In this document: one piece after another, positions 17,887 through 27,809 of the stretch
Numbering within the stretch: position 1 is the stretch's first letter
Layout: every line of letters begins with the position of its first letter
Source of the DNA: Phocaeicola plebeius DSM 17135
Lineage (GTDB): Bacteria > Bacteroidota > Bacteroidia > Bacteroidales > Bacteroidaceae
DNA length: 64,000 bases
Assembly: GCF_000187895.1 (NCBI RefSeq)
Contig: NZ_DS990119.1
Coordinates: forward strand, 124,001-188,000
Reading direction: 5' to 3'
Made by a program: the position numbers and the translations under genes
The notes under the pieces: generated by a model
The model's input: the letters and a program-made list of their open reading frames with translations, nothing else
Told to the model about the DNA's origin: nothing
Databases searched by the model: none

Positions 17887-18633
17887 TTATTTTAAGTTGA
17901 TATAGTGGTCTAAGTTCAATGTTTCGCCGCGACGGACAGGAGTAAGAACCTGAGTTCCTTCCGATGCAGCCAAAGGTGCAAAAGCCGAAGCCTTCTCAAA
18001 AGCTTCGTCGAAGTGCATCGGTACAAATATAGTCGTTTTTATCCGTTTCACAAATTGTAAAGGCCCTCGCATGTATTCCTTTCCTAAACGAGGGTCGACC
18101 GGAAACAGCACGACATCCATTTTCTCCTTGCAGACGGCAATGTCTTCCAGCTCACGAAGGAAAAAAGCTTCGTCACGTTTCCATTCCTCCTCCGGACTTT
18201 CATCCATCCAGTGCCAGTTGTTCAGGTCGCCGGCATGGAATACGGTAGCTCCTTCCGGGGTCTGGACTAAAAAAGAGATGCCTATGTCCGTCGAGCCGAA
18301 AGCCCGCACGGTGAGATATTCGTCACGATAGGTGTCTCCTTTCGCCAGTGTGTGGAGATTTCCGTTTTCTTTGTCTTGGTCAGAAAGAGGAATGTCGGTC
18401 GAAAGCAGATAGACGATGTCAGGCCGAAGCGTTTTCCAGGAGAGTATCTGCCGGTTAAAGTGGTCGGCATGCGCATGACTGGAAAACACATACAACTGTC
18501 CTTCACGTGAAAGAAGCTGTTCGTGCACGATGCCTTTGTCGGCCGACACGGAGTCTTCGAAATAGTCGAAAATAAGCGTGTAACCTTCCCCCAGCAGGGC
18601 GAAGCCGCTATGATAAAGATAAATCAGTTTCAT
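17887..18633 (-). CDS. Metallo-beta-lactamase fold hydrolase
   Basis: A 248-residue protein with the metal motif HAHADH (in FSSHAHADHFN, about residues 52-60) and further ligands GDLNNWHW and PMHFD. The N-terminal LIYLYHSGFALLGEGYTLIFDYF is typical of UlaG-like/MBL hydrolases of small molecules. The substrate is not identifiable. It ends 7 bp before the glyoxalase-fold gene, which suggests an operon and perhaps a shared detoxification role (inference). Confidence 0.82.
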   Translation of the reverse strand: MKLIYLYHSGFALLGEGYTLIFDYFEDSVSADKGIVHEQLLSREGQLYVFSSHAHADHFNRQILSWKTLRPDIVYLLSTDIPLSDQDKENGNLHTLAKGDTYRDEYLTVRAFGSTDIGISFLVQTPEGATVFHAGDLNNWHWMDESPEEEWKRDEAFFLRELEDIAVCKEKMDVVLFPVDPRLGKEYMRGPLQFVKRIKTTIFVPMHFDEAFEKASAFAPLAASEGTQVLTPVRRGETLNLDHYINLK

Positions 18634-18645
18634 GAGATTGAGGTC

Positions 18646-19860
18646 TTATTTGGCCGCAATGGGCTGCACATACGCGCGGGTGGCCTTGTCTATCTCCAGG
18701 AACATGTAGTTCACTTTGCCCGAATGAATCAGGTCTTTGTGTTCGTTATAAATGCGGGTAGCATATTCCTTGGATTTCTCGAACATGAATTTTGACACGC
18801 TTTCCTGCGATTTTCCCGCCATTGTGGAGTCGAGTTTCTCTTCCGGGAAGAAGTCATCCAGGTTCACGTCGCCAATCATGGACGTTTCCAGAAAATGAAT
18901 CTCCTGGTGCAAACGGTCGGTGTAATAACCCACAAACATGTGGCCCGGCACGCGTACCAGAATCGGATTGATGTTGATGGCTTTCAGCAGAGAAGCAAAC
19001 AGTACGCTTCCGTCCACACAGTTAATCTGTGCCGACTGCAGGGCATCGTCGAAGGTACGTACGCGCTGAGTAAAGACTACGTTGGACGACAGGCTGCTGT
19101 TGCTGATGGAGCTGTATTTGAACCCTCTTTTCTGCAAGACATACCACAAGGCATACACCTGCTTGTCTACGACTTTCGGGTCCTTGCTTTGGTATCCCCA
19201 GAAACGGTTGACAATGCGTGAATCCAGTGCCTCGCGCAGCACCTGGCTGATGTTAGGGTTGTCTTCGTTGACATAGGCTGCAAAGAAATCGCCCGTGTCG
19301 TGAAATTTCATTTTACTGTCAATGTAGCCTAACAGACATTCGTTGATGCTGCGTACGGAATACGTATGTACCGCCGAATATGTCCGGTTGTTATTTACCT
19401 TTGCCTGTATGGACACGGTAACAGGCATGGCCTGGGTATTTTCCAGCAGAGCTTGATAATTCCATATCACATCCGGGAAAACCAGGTATTCCTTTCCTGA
19501 TTCCGGCAGAATGAATTCAGAAACCGAATGAGCAAAGAAAGGAGTTTCTGCCAATTCTATGTGAAGTTTGCTGTTTGCATGCGGATTGCGTATCTTAATG
19601 CCGATACACGATTTGGGGTTTCCCAGATAAGTACTGTCGGCCGGCACAATCAGCTGTGCATCGGTCGTAGCCGTAGACAGGATGGTGACCGGAAAGATAT
19701 TTCCTCCTAGTTCGTCGGTAATTTCCAGTCCGGACGAGAAAGGCTCGTATCTGTAAATATATAAAACCGATGCCGTTACTGTCAGAATGGCCAGTATGAA
19801 AGTGGCCAGCTTCCATTTATTCTCTCCCCAAATTGTACGCATGTTCAGTTGCATTGTCAC
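18646..19860 (-). CDS. Membrane-anchored transglutaminase-like protein
   Basis: A 404-residue protein with one N-terminal membrane helix (about 17-37, ATFILAILTVTASVLYIY), a beta-rich ectodomain, and a transglutaminase-like cysteine protease core. The triad candidates are Cys in INCVDGSVLFASLL (about 280), His in VRVPGHMFVGYY and the acidic position in IHFLETSMIG. The fold is used by cell-envelope peptidases. Substrate unknown. It is 12 bp upstream of the hydrolase gene. Confidence 0.72.
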   Translation of the reverse strand: MTMQLNMRTIWGENKWKLATFILAILTVTASVLYIYRYEPFSSGLEITDELGGNIFPVTILSTATTDAQLIVPADSTYLGNPKSCIGIKIRNPHANSKLHIELAETPFFAHSVSEFILPESGKEYLVFPDVIWNYQALLENTQAMPVTVSIQAKVNNNRTYSAVHTYSVRSINECLLGYIDSKMKFHDTGDFFAAYVNEDNPNISQVLREALDSRIVNRFWGYQSKDPKVVDKQVYALWYVLQKRGFKYSSISNSSLSSNVVFTQRVRTFDDALQSAQINCVDGSVLFASLLKAININPILVRVPGHMFVGYYTDRLHQEIHFLETSMIGDVNLDDFFPEEKLDSTMAGKSQESVSKFMFEKSKEYATRIYNEHKDLIHSGKVNYMFLEIDKATRAYVQPIAAK

Positions 19861-19930
19861 AAAATTTCCTGTTAAACAAATTGGGAGCAGACCACAAAGG
19901 CATTCCCCTTACGGCCTGCTTCCTTTACGG

Positions 19931-20308
19931 TTATCTTACCGCAATACTTTCAATTTCTACCAGCACTCCTTTCGGTAAAGCTTTGACAGCTACCGCAGAA
20001 CGGGCAGGATAATCGCCTTCGAAATACTTGGCATATACGGCATTCATTTCACCGAACAGTGCCATATCTGCCAGGAATACAGTGGTTTTTACCACATTGG
20101 CAGTTGTCAGTCCGGCTTCTGCAAGTACATTCTTGATATTTTCGAATACCTGAGTAGTCTGTTCAGTGATTCCACCTTCTACCACTTCGCCTGTAGCCGG
20201 ATTTACCGGAATCTGGCCCGACAAGAATACCATGCCGTTTACTTCTATTGCCTGGCTATAAGGACCGATGGCAGCAGGAGCCTTTTCTGTAAAAATTACT
20301 TTTTTCAT
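19931..20308 (-). CDS. ridA: RidA family enamine/imine deaminase
   Basis: RidA hydrolyses reactive 2-aminoacrylate and related imines made by PLP enzymes. The 125-residue length, the N-terminal APAAIGPYSQAI, GMVFLSGQIPVNPATGE and the catalytic-arginine motif YPARSAVAV with the C-terminal VEIESIAV are all typical. It diverges from rho. The 20309-20606 interval holds the rho promoter and leader. Confidence 0.95.
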   Translation of the reverse strand: MKKVIFTEKAPAAIGPYSQAIEVNGMVFLSGQIPVNPATGEVVEGGITEQTTQVFENIKNVLAEAGLTTANVVKTTVFLADMALFGEMNAVYAKYFEGDYPARSAVAVKALPKGVLVEIESIAVR

Positions 20309-20427
20309 AAGCGTTAATGTGTCAATTAAATTGTATTTTCAACGCTAATTTAGCACAATTCTTTTAATCCGGGGACAGAAACTGTAAAAAAAGTCCGCAT
20401 TTATTCGTGTTTATAACAAAAAACACT

Positions 20428-20435
20428 TACTTTTG
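20428..20435 (+). promoter_or_regulatory. -7 box of the rho promoter; long leader follows
   Basis: TACTTTTG matches the Bacteroidetes -7 consensus. It predicts a leader of about 165 bases before the rho ATG at 20607. Long leaders on rho allow autoregulation in other bacteria; no clear structure is seen here. Confidence 0.5.
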
Positions 20436-20606
20436 TACTCGCAATAATGCAAAAAGGTAGTTGGAAACGTGTTTCGTATCCAATCCGAATTCAATAAAAA
20501 ACAATCAAAAATCATTGATAATTCAAATGTGTGAAAGAGGAAAGAGACCTCTGAACGGTTTGTCATGCTTCACACACCCAATATTAATAATTCATTTAAC
20601 CTATTT

Positions 20607-22640
20607 ATGTACAATATCATTCAATTAAACGACAAAAATTTGTCTGAATTGCAGCAGATTGCCAAAGAGTTGGGTCTGAAAAAAGTCGATTCACTGAAAA
20701 AAGAAGAACTGGTGTATCGCATTCTGGATGAACAGGCAATTGTCGGTGCTACAAAAAAAGTGGCCGCACAGCAAAACAACGAAGAACGCAAGGAAGGACA
20801 GCCACGTAAGCGCTCGCGCATCAGTATAAAGAAAGAAGGGGATAAGGTTTACACGGCAACCAAAGACAAGGCACAGAAGCTGGAGGCTAATACTCCTGCC
20901 CTTCCTGCACCAACTCCTTTGTTCAAGGAAATTCCTGCGTCACCGGAAAAAACGGAAATCGTTGCACCGGTTGCAGAGAAAACAGCTCAGCCGGAAGTTA
21001 TTGCTGCTCCTGCCACTGAAGAAAAACCCAAAGCCAAGCGTGGACGTAAGCCGGGTTCCAAAAATAAATCTACTCTGGCAAAAGAAGCGCAGGAAGCCGC
21101 TGAAAGTACACCAGCTGAAGTTACTGCCAAACCGGCCCCGCTTCCTATCGATGATGACGACATGGAACTTCCACCGCTCGACTTGAATAATAATGATTTT
21201 ATTCCTATCGAAGACCTCCCGTCTGAAAAATTCGAGATACCTTCTGAATTGCTGGGTAAATTTGAGGCTACCAAAATGGAGGTGCCTGTAATGCCGGCTA
21301 AAGAACCTAAACAGAAAAATCAGCAGCGTCAGGCTCGTCAGAATAATCGCAACAACCGTCCTAATAACAACAATAATAACAACAATCAGGGAAAGGACAA
21401 CAACCCGCAGCCCGCTGCCAACCAGAATGTACCAGAGCAGCAGCCATCTTCTCCTTCTACTGAAACTCCTGCCAATAATACTCCGGCACCGGCTCCCAAA
21501 CCGGTAGAAAAAGTCTACGATTTTGATGATATTCTTCAAGGTACCGGCGTACTGGAAATCATGCCCGACGGATATGGCTTCCTCCGCTCTTCAGATTACA
21601 ACTATCTTTCTTCACCCGATGACATTTATGTGTCACAGTCGCAAATCAAGCTGCTTGGTTTGAAAACCGGTGACGTGGTAGAAGGTACTATCCGTCCGCC
21701 TAAAGAAGGTGAAAAATATTTCCCACTGGTAAAGGTTTCTAAAATTAACGGACTCGACCCAGCTTTGGTGCGCGACCGCATTCCGTTCGATCACCTTACT
21801 CCACTCTTCCCCGATGAAAAATTCAAATTGTGCAAAGGATATAATGACAACTTGTCGGCTCGTGTAGTTGATTTGTTTGCTCCTATCGGAAAAGGACAGC
21901 GTGCACTGATTGTAGCACAGCCTAAAACTGGTAAGACTATCTTGATGAAAGATATCGCCAATGCCATTGCGGCCAATCATCCGGAAGTGTATATGATTAT
22001 GCTGCTCATCGATGAACGTCCGGAAGAAGTGACCGACATGGCTCGCAGTGTGAAAGCTGAAGTAATTGCTTCTACTTTCGACGAACCGGCAGAACGTCAT
22101 GTGAAGATAGCCGGCATTGTGCTGGAAAAAGCAAAACGCATGGTAGAATGCGGACATGATGTCGTAATCTTCCTGGACTCTATCACTCGTCTGGCTCGCG
22201 CCTACAATACGGTTTCTCCGGCATCTGGTAAGGTACTTTCCGGTGGTGTGGATGCCAATGCGTTGCACAAACCCAAACGCTTCTTCGGTGCGGCGCGTAA
22301 CATCGAAGGTGGAGGCTCACTGACAATCGTGGCTACTGCATTGATTGATACGGGTTCTAAGATGGACGAAGTTATCTTCGAAGAATTCAAGGGAACAGGT
22401 AACATGGAGTTGCAGCTGGATCGCAACCTGAGCAACAAGCGTATCTTCCCGGCTGTGAACATCGTGGCTTCAAGTACTCGTCGCGACGACTTGCTGCTTG
22501 ACAAGACTACACTTGACCGCATGTGGATTCTCCGCAAATACCTGTCGGACATGAATCCTATCGAAGCAATGGATTTCGTGAAAGACCGTCTGGAGAAGAC
22601 AAAAGACAACGAAGAGTTCCTGATGAGTATGAATTCTTAA
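20607..22640 (+). CDS. rho: Transcription termination factor Rho with long disordered insertion
   Basis: Hexameric RNA helicase that ends transcription. Residues about 1-35 ([23 protein letters not shown]) form the Rho N-terminal domain. Residues about 40-310 are a low-complexity insertion rich in Pro, Ala, Glu, Lys and Asn, including a run of eight Asn at about 255. The RNA-binding cold-shock domain follows ([15 protein letters not shown]). The ATPase core has Walker A AQPKTGKT (about 437), Walker [18 protein letters not shown] and the Q/R-loop region. I chose the ATG at 20607 over 20565 because MYNIIQLND is the usual Rho start. In B. thetaiotaomicron a similar insertion drives Rho condensates; the same is plausible here. 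Confidence 0.96.
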   Translation: MYNIIQLNDKNLSELQQIAKELGLKKVDSLKKEELVYRILDEQAIVGATKKVAAQQNNEERKEGQPRKRSRISIKKEGDKVYTATKDKAQKLEANTPALPAPTPLFKEIPASPEKTEIVAPVAEKTAQPEVIAAPATEEKPKAKRGRKPGSKNKSTLAKEAQEAAESTPAEVTAKPAPLPIDDDDMELPPLDLNNNDFIPIEDLPSEKFEIPSELLGKFEATKMEVPVMPAKEPKQKNQQRQARQNNRNNRPNNNNNNNNQGKDNNPQPAANQNVPEQQPSSPSTETPANNTPAPAPKPVEKVYDFDDILQGTGVLEIMPDGYGFLRSSDYNYLSSPDDIYVSQSQIKLLGLKTGDVVEGTIRPPKEGEKYFPLVKVSKINGLDPALVRDRIPFDHLTPLFPDEKFKLCKGYNDNLSARVVDLFAPIGKGQRALIVAQPKTGKTILMKDIANAIAANHPEVYMIMLLIDERPEEVTDMARSVKAEVIASTFDEPAERHVKIAGIVLEKAKRMVECGHDVVIFLDSITRLARAYNTVSPASGKVLSGGVDANALHKPKRFFGAARNIEGGGSLTIVATALIDTGSKMDEVIFEEFKGTGNMELQLDRNLSNKRIFPAVNIVASSTRRDDLLLDKTTLDRMWILRKYLSDMNPIEAMDFVKDRLEKTKDNEEFLMSMNS

Positions 22641-22659
22641 AAGAATATAGCATTTACAT

Positions 22660-22711
22660 AAAGAAAAGCAGGGAGAAAATCCATGAGTGGGGTTTCTTCC
22701 TGCTTTTCTTT
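22660..22711 (+). terminator. rho terminator hairpin
   Basis: A 19 bp stem (22660-22678 with 22693-22711, one G-U pair) around a 14-base loop, 20 bp after the rho stop codon. Confidence 0.8.
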
Positions 22712-22789
22712 ATGATTCATTTTGGGAAAATAAAAAATGCCGGACAAGCAACTTTCTTGTATCTCTACAGATGAACGAATATAAAAAAT

Positions 22790-22827
22790 AAAGGCTAATA
22801 CTCTTCATTGTCAGAATATTAGCCTTT
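22790..22827 (-). terminator. tRNA-Gly terminator hairpin
   Basis: AAAGGCTAATA at 22790-22800 pairs with TATTAGCCTTT at 22817-22827. It lies 12 bp past the 3' end of tRNA-Gly on the minus strand and is followed there by an A/T-rich tract. Confidence 0.7.
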
Positions 22828-22838
22828 AAACACTGAGG

Positions 22839-22911
22839 AGCGGCAAGCGGGACTCGAACCCGTGACCCTCAGCTTGGGAAGCTGATGCTCTACCAACTGA
22901 GCTACTGCCGC
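22839..22911 (-). tRNA. tRNA-Gly(CCC)
   Basis: A 73-base cloverleaf on the minus strand: acceptor GCGGCAG pairs with TTGCCGC (one G-U), D-arm GCTC...GAGC, anticodon stem TCAGC/GCTGA with loop TTCCCAA (anticodon CCC, reads GGG), T-arm CGGGTTCGAGTCCCG. No CCA is encoded. Confidence 0.95.
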
Positions 22912-23005
22912 GACTTTGGTGATGCAAATATAGAATTTATTTTTTAGAATCGTCCGTTTTCTCTGATTTTTTTCGTGCGGAAAATAGAAAAATTCCCTTC
23001 TCCAG

Positions 23006-24328
23006 CTATTCCCAGAGCTTATATAATCCGGTTTCTCCCCAATAGTGATGTACGGAGGTGGCAATACAGTTTTTATAGCGGAAGAAAAATGAACTCGAAA
23101 CTTCTCCACCTTTCACATGACAGACTGGTGTTTGCAGTGAAGCTGCTTCTTCCGAAGGAACAATGTCAAAGTAACGGTACTCATATCCTTTCAGGCATAA
23201 ATCGCGATAATGTGTCTGACGGTATCCGCTGCACGGACGGTTGTCTTTCACGATGACTGAATAAGGCAGAATTCCCGCCATTTCGTAGGCTGTACCTCCG
23301 GGACGTGCGGTTAGTGTCTGTCCCAACAAGGCCATTCCTCCTCCTTCTGCCAGCAGTTTTCCTCCTTTCTCTACGTATTCGCGTAACTGCTCCATCAGAC
23401 GTTTTCGGCGATGCAGCTGACGGGCAAACAATTCCGGATAGCCTCCAGGCAGATATACGATGTCCGCTTCGGGAAGTTCACTGCCATATACCGGACTGAA
23501 ACGTGTGATGTCTCCTTTTGTCTTGTCTGTGCTCTGGCGATACAAGAAAGGAAAAGCTGGATCGGAAGCCAAGGCAATTCGCTGTTTGCGCTTGCCGGTC
23601 CACATATCCGTTTCTGTTTCGGAAATGTAAGGAAGCGAATAGGTACAAGGGAAAATACGGGTGGAAAGGTTCAGCAGTTTGTCAATGTCTACATGCTGTG
23701 CCAGTTGTTCCGCCACTTGATTGAGAAGCAGGTCAAGGCTCTTCCTTGCAGGAAGTGTCAGTGCCTGATGACGAGGCGGAAGGCCTGTTTCCTCCAGATA
23801 AGGGAGATAGCCTAAGCATTCCACCCCGGCCTCGGCACAGGTTTCGCGCAGGAAACCGTATTGTGCAGCCGAAGTGACCTGATTGAAAATCACTCCGGCT
23901 ATTTTCAGTTCTGTATTGAAGTGTTTGAAGCCATACAGCATGGCAGCAGTGGAGTAACCCGCATTGCGTGCACTCACCACCATCACCACAGGAATCTTCA
24001 TCAGTCGGGCCATTTCGGCGCTGCTTCCCTGCGTTTTCCGGAATCCGTCGAACAAACCTGCCCGTCCTTCTACCACGCACACGTCAGCCTTCTCTCCATA
24101 ACGATTGTAGACGGTTTGCAGATGACTGCGTGAGCTCAGCCAGGTGTCCAGGCTTACCGGTTCACGGTCGGCAGCCAGCGCATGATAGCGAAGGTCTGCT
24201 AGTTCGGGTCCGCATTTGAAAGACTGCACACGCAGGTTGCGTTGACGCAACGCACGCATCAGTCCCAAGGCAACGAGGGTCTGCCCGCTTCCGGGCATCA
24301 TGGCTCCGACAAGAAACTGTGGCTTCAT
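23006..24328 (-). CDS. CbiA/CobB-like amidotransferase homolog lacking key catalytic residues
   Basis: The 440-residue layout is that of cobyrinate a,c-diamide synthase: an N-terminal dethiobiotin-synthetase-like ATPase half and a C-terminal class I glutaminase half (VYLPGGYPELFARQL). Several normally fixed positions differ. The P-loop reads MMPGSGQTLVAL, Gln replacing the Walker Lys. The FKxGPDYIDP motif reads FKCGPELADL. The glutaminase nucleophile motif AECGG reads AEGGGM, codons GAA GGA GGA GGA, so the Cys is absent. The gene is intact and full length, with no other cobalamin genes nearby; it ends next to tRNA-Gly and starts 4 bp after fhs on the same strand. Either a repurposed paralog or an enzyme using free ammonia; the lost Lys favours the former. 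Confidence 0.7.
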   Translation of the reverse strand: MKPQFLVGAMMPGSGQTLVALGLMRALRQRNLRVQSFKCGPELADLRYHALAADREPVSLDTWLSSRSHLQTVYNRYGEKADVCVVEGRAGLFDGFRKTQGSSAEMARLMKIPVVMVVSARNAGYSTAAMLYGFKHFNTELKIAGVIFNQVTSAAQYGFLRETCAEAGVECLGYLPYLEETGLPPRHQALTLPARKSLDLLLNQVAEQLAQHVDIDKLLNLSTRIFPCTYSLPYISETETDMWTGKRKQRIALASDPAFPFLYRQSTDKTKGDITRFSPVYGSELPEADIVYLPGGYPELFARQLHRRKRLMEQLREYVEKGGKLLAEGGGMALLGQTLTARPGGTAYEMAGILPYSVIVKDNRPCSGYRQTHYRDLCLKGYEYRYFDIVPSEEAASLQTPVCHVKGGEVSSSFFFRYKNCIATSVHHYWGETGLYKLWE

Positions 24329-24332
24329 CTGC

Positions 24333-26000
24333 TTATGACAATCCTTCTATTTCTCCGTTCACAATGTCAATGTGCAATGCCTGCGGTTCTTTCGGCAATC
24401 CCGGCATACGCATCATTTCACCAGCCACTACTACCAGCATTTCTGCACCCGCATTGATAACGATGTCGCGCACGGCAAAGTTGAAGCCGGAAGCCACTCC
24501 GTAGAGTTTCGGGTCGGTAGAGAATGAATACTGTGTCTTGGCAATGCAGACAGGGAAGTTGGTGTATCCCAGATCTTTTATCATCTGAATCTTCTTGCGG
24601 GCAGCCGGGCCGAACAGCACTTGTTTGGCACCATACAGTTCGCAGGCAATCTTGGTAACTTTCTCTTCCACTGAGTCAGTTTCGTCGTAAGTGAAGGTCA
24701 ACGGCTGTGACGGGTTGTTTTCGATGGTGTTTACTACCAGATTAGCCAGTTCGATGGCACCGTCTCCACCTTCCATAAACGCGTTGTTGATGGCAAAGCC
24801 TACGCCCATTTCTTCACAGTGCTGACGTACGAAGTCAAGTTCCTCATCGGTATCGTTAGCATAACGGTTGAAAGCTACGACTACAGTCTGTCCGAATGAC
24901 TGGAGGTTCTCGATGTGCTTGTCGAGGTTCTTCACACCTTCCTTCAAACCGTCCATGTTCGGTTCCTTGATTTTGTCTACATCTACCCCGCCGTGCATTT
25001 TCAATCCCTGAGCTGTAGCCACGATGATGGTCAGTTTCGGCTGAAGTCCGGCTTTGCGGCATTTGATGTTGTAAAACTTCTCTGCACCCAGGTCGGCACC
25101 GAATCCGGCTTCTGTCACTACATAGTCACCGAAGGTCATTGCCAGTTTGGTAGCCAGTACTGAGTTACATCCGTGTGCGATGTTGGCAAACGGACCACCG
25201 TGAACGAAAGCCGGTGTATGTTCCGTAGTCTGTACCAGGTTAGGCGACAAGGCATCTTTCAGCAATACCGTAATCGCTCCGGCTACTCCTAAGTCTTTCA
25301 CTGTGAAAGGTTTGTTGTCGATGGTGAATCCTAACAGAATGTTTTCGATGCGGCGACGCAAATCGTTTTCATCTCTTGCCAGACAGAGGATAGCCATGAT
25401 TTCCGATGCCGGTGTGATGTCGAATCCCGATTCACGAGTGATACCGTTGGTCTTTCCACCCAGTCCGGTCACGATGTAGCGCAAGCCACGATCGTTCACG
25501 TCGAGCACACGGTTCCAGAGCACTTCTTTCATGGCAAAACCATTGTCTTTGTTCTGGTACATATAGTTGTCGAGCAAGGCCGTAATCATGTTGTGAGCCG
25601 AAGTGATGGCATGGAAGTCACCTGTAAAGTGCAGGTTGATTTTGTCCATCGGGAGCACCTGTGCATAACCACCTCCGGCAGCTCCACCCTTCATACCGAA
25701 GCAAGGACCAAGTGACGGTTCGCGCAAGGCACAGAAGGCTTTCTTTCCGATTTTGTTCAGTCCCAGTGCCAGACCGATGGATACGGTAGTCTTTCCGATA
25801 CCGGCTTTGGTCGGCGTGATGGCCGTTACCAGAATCAGGTTACTCTTTTTCACCTTTTCTTCATCGATCAATGTTTCGGGAACTTTGGCAATGTAGCGTC
25901 CGTAGTTAGAGATTTCTTCTACGGGAATACCATACTCGCGGGCAATCTGCTTGATTTTTGTCAGCTCGATACTGCGAGCTATTTCAATATCTGATTTCAT
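24333..26000 (-). CDS. fhs: Formate-tetrahydrofolate ligase
   Basis: Makes 10-formyl-THF from formate, THF and ATP. Motifs: ATP-binding [21 protein letters not shown] (P-loop at about 60-75), [24 protein letters not shown], and [14 protein letters not shown] for substrate binding. I chose the ATG at 26000 (555 residues, the normal length). The longer frame begins with a TTG that is itself part of the -7 box at 26025-26032 and so cannot be the start. The 4 bp spacing to the CbiA-like gene suggests co-transcription. Confidence 0.97.
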   Translation of the reverse strand: MKSDIEIARSIELTKIKQIAREYGIPVEEISNYGRYIAKVPETLIDEEKVKKSNLILVTAITPTKAGIGKTTVSIGLALGLNKIGKKAFCALREPSLGPCFGMKGGAAGGGYAQVLPMDKINLHFTGDFHAITSAHNMITALLDNYMYQNKDNGFAMKEVLWNRVLDVNDRGLRYIVTGLGGKTNGITRESGFDITPASEIMAILCLARDENDLRRRIENILLGFTIDNKPFTVKDLGVAGAITVLLKDALSPNLVQTTEHTPAFVHGGPFANIAHGCNSVLATKLAMTFGDYVVTEAGFGADLGAEKFYNIKCRKAGLQPKLTIIVATAQGLKMHGGVDVDKIKEPNMDGLKEGVKNLDKHIENLQSFGQTVVVAFNRYANDTDEELDFVRQHCEEMGVGFAINNAFMEGGDGAIELANLVVNTIENNPSQPLTFTYDETDSVEEKVTKIACELYGAKQVLFGPAARKKIQMIKDLGYTNFPVCIAKTQYSFSTDPKLYGVASGFNFAVRDIVINAGAEMLVVVAGEMMRMPGLPKEPQALHIDIVNGEIEGLS

Positions 26001-26024
26001 AGGTTCAATTTTTTTATTGTGGCG

Positions 26025-26053
26025 CAAAGATACAAAGAAATTCTTTAACTTTG
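26025..26053. promoter_or_regulatory. Back-to-back divergent promoters of fhs and the alcohol dehydrogenase
   Basis: Two -7 boxes face away from each other only 13 bp apart: TATCTTTG on the minus strand (26025-26032, for fhs) and TAACTTTG on the plus strand (26046-26053, for the dehydrogenase). Each polymerase footprint would cover the other box, so the two promoters should compete. Confidence 0.65.
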
Positions 26054-26089
26054 TCGTACTACATGTAAACCCTATAATTTATAATAGAT

Positions 26090-27265
26090 ATGAATAACTT
26101 CGCTTTTTACAGTCCTACCGAATTCGTATTCGGAAAAGGAACGGAGAGCCAGACCGCCGAGCTGGTGAGGAAATATAAAGGTACGAAAGTGATGATTGTA
26201 TACGGAGGAGGTTCCGTGGTACGCAGCGGACTACTCGATAAAGTAAAAAAATACCTCGACGAAGCAGGCATTGCTCATGTGGAACTGGGAGGTATCCAAC
26301 CCAACCCCACCGATCCAAAGGTGTACGAAGGTATCGAGCTGGGACGTCGAGAAAAAATCGATTTCCTGCTTCCGGTGGGAGGCGGTTCGGTTATCGATAC
26401 AGCCAAAGCCATTGCAATGGGTATCCCTTACGAAGGTGATTTCTGGGATTTCTATATAAATAAGGTAGTACCTGAAAAAGCCATTCCACTGGGTGTAGTC
26501 CTGACCATTCCTGCGGCTGGAAGTGAAGGCTCCGGTAATACGGTCATCACAAAACTGGACGGACTGAAGAAACTGAGTGTCCGCACGCACGGGTTGTTGC
26601 GTCCTACGTTTGCTGTGATGAATCCGGAACTGACCTATACCCTTCCCGCCTGGCAGACAGCTTGTGGGGTGACCGACATGATGGCACACATCATGGAACG
26701 TTATTTCACTAATACAGAAGATCAGGAAGTGCCCGACCGTATGTGTGAGGGAACGCTCAAAGCTATTATTACGGAAGCCCTTCGGGTAATGAAGGAGCCG
26801 GAAAATTACGGAGCCCGTGCCAACCTGATGTGGGCCGGTACCATCGCACACAACGGTACGTGCGGCGTGGGAGCCGTGGAGGACTGGGCTTCCCACTTTA
26901 TGGAACATGAGGTAAGTGCTGTGTACGACGTGACGCACGGAGCCGGACTGGCTGTTATTTTCCCTGCCTGGTTAACCTACATGGCCAGCCATAACATGGG
27001 TAAGGTAGCACAATATGCTCATCGTGTGTGGGACGTGCCGGAATCGGACGACAAGAAGGCTATGGCACTGGAAGGTGTAGTCCGTCTGAAATCCTTCTTC
27101 CACGCCATCGGTATGCCTGTCACCTTCAAGGAACTGGGTATTGAGCATCCAGACATCGACCTGCTGGTAAAAAAACTGCATGAAAACAAGGGTGAGTACG
27201 TGGGTAATTATGTCCGTCTGGATGCACAGGCTACCCGTGAAATCTATGAACTGGCCAACCAATAA
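26090..27265 (+). CDS. Iron-containing alcohol dehydrogenase (butanol dehydrogenase/YqhD-like)
   Basis: A 391-residue group III alcohol dehydrogenase. The nucleotide-binding half has the GGGSVIDTAKAIA motif; the metal site is visible as GVTDMMAHIMERYF (Asp, His), DWASHFMEHEVSAVYDVTHGAGLAVIFP (two His). The sequence FAFYSPTEFVFGKG at the start and the overall length fit NADPH-dependent BdhA/YqhD enzymes that reduce aldehydes. It is followed 11 bp later by the PNPOx-like gene, suggesting one transcript. Confidence 0.92.
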   Translation: MNNFAFYSPTEFVFGKGTESQTAELVRKYKGTKVMIVYGGGSVVRSGLLDKVKKYLDEAGIAHVELGGIQPNPTDPKVYEGIELGRREKIDFLLPVGGGSVIDTAKAIAMGIPYEGDFWDFYINKVVPEKAIPLGVVLTIPAAGSEGSGNTVITKLDGLKKLSVRTHGLLRPTFAVMNPELTYTLPAWQTACGVTDMMAHIMERYFTNTEDQEVPDRMCEGTLKAIITEALRVMKEPENYGARANLMWAGTIAHNGTCGVGAVEDWASHFMEHEVSAVYDVTHGAGLAVIFPAWLTYMASHNMGKVAQYAHRVWDVPESDDKKAMALEGVVRLKSFFHAIGMPVTFKELGIEHPDIDLLVKKLHENKGEYVGNYVRLDAQATREIYELANQ

Positions 27266-27276
27266 GCACTATCATT

Positions 27277-27768
27277 ATGGAATATACGAACCAAGACGTG
27301 CGCCGGCAGGATCGTCTGCTTGATGAAGCACGTGCATTTGAAATATTAAAGGAAGGTGAATTCGGTATCCTGTCCATGCGGACTGAAGAGGGAGATGGTG
27401 CGTACGGTATTCCAGTCAACTATGTGTGGGACCGTGGCAACTCCATTTATATCCATTGTGCGCCGGTGGGGCGTAAATTGCGTTGCATTGACGCCTGCCC
27501 TAACGTGTCTTTCTGTGTCACCGGTCGCAGTAAGGTCATTCCCGATAAGTTTACGACGGGGTATGAAAGCATCGTACTGCAATGCACGGCACATCATAGC
27601 TTGCACGAAGCCGAGCGGATGTCTGCCCTCTCCCTGCTGATTTCGAAATACTGTCCGGAGCATAAGATGCAGGGCATCGAGTATGCCAACAAGTCTTTCC
27701 ATCGCACGGAGATTATCCGTCTGGATATTCAGAAAGTCAGTGGAAAATGCAAAAATATGGGATTCTAA
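27277..27768 (+). CDS. PNPOx-like (Nim-related) flavoprotein
   Basis: A 163-residue split-barrel FMN-binding protein of the pyridoxamine-phosphate-oxidase-like superfamily. Motifs: GEFGILSM, YGIPVNYVWDRGNSIYIHCAPVGRKL (FMN site with His at 60) and a C-terminal HRTEIIRLDI. Its length and pattern resemble Nim proteins, some of which reduce nitroimidazole drugs, but this broad family is common on Bacteroides chromosomes and most members are not linked to resistance. The shared transcript with an aldehyde reductase suggests a redox role. Confidence 0.8.
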   Translation: MEYTNQDVRRQDRLLDEARAFEILKEGEFGILSMRTEEGDGAYGIPVNYVWDRGNSIYIHCAPVGRKLRCIDACPNVSFCVTGRSKVIPDKFTTGYESIVLQCTAHHSLHEAERMSALSLLISKYCPEHKMQGIEYANKSFHRTEIIRLDIQKVSGKCKNMGF

Positions 27769-27809
27769 TCCTATTTTATAGTATTTTTCAGGGATTTTAA
27801 ACGCTTAAC

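Noticed and set aside
23006-24328. Assignment as a working cobyrinate diamide synthase
   Set aside because: The Walker Lys and the glutaminase Cys are both missing and there are no cobalamin genes nearby.
27277-27768. Assignment as a nitroimidazole-resistance gene
   Set aside because: Only family-level similarity is visible; the gene sits in a normal chromosomal operon without an insertion sequence promoter.
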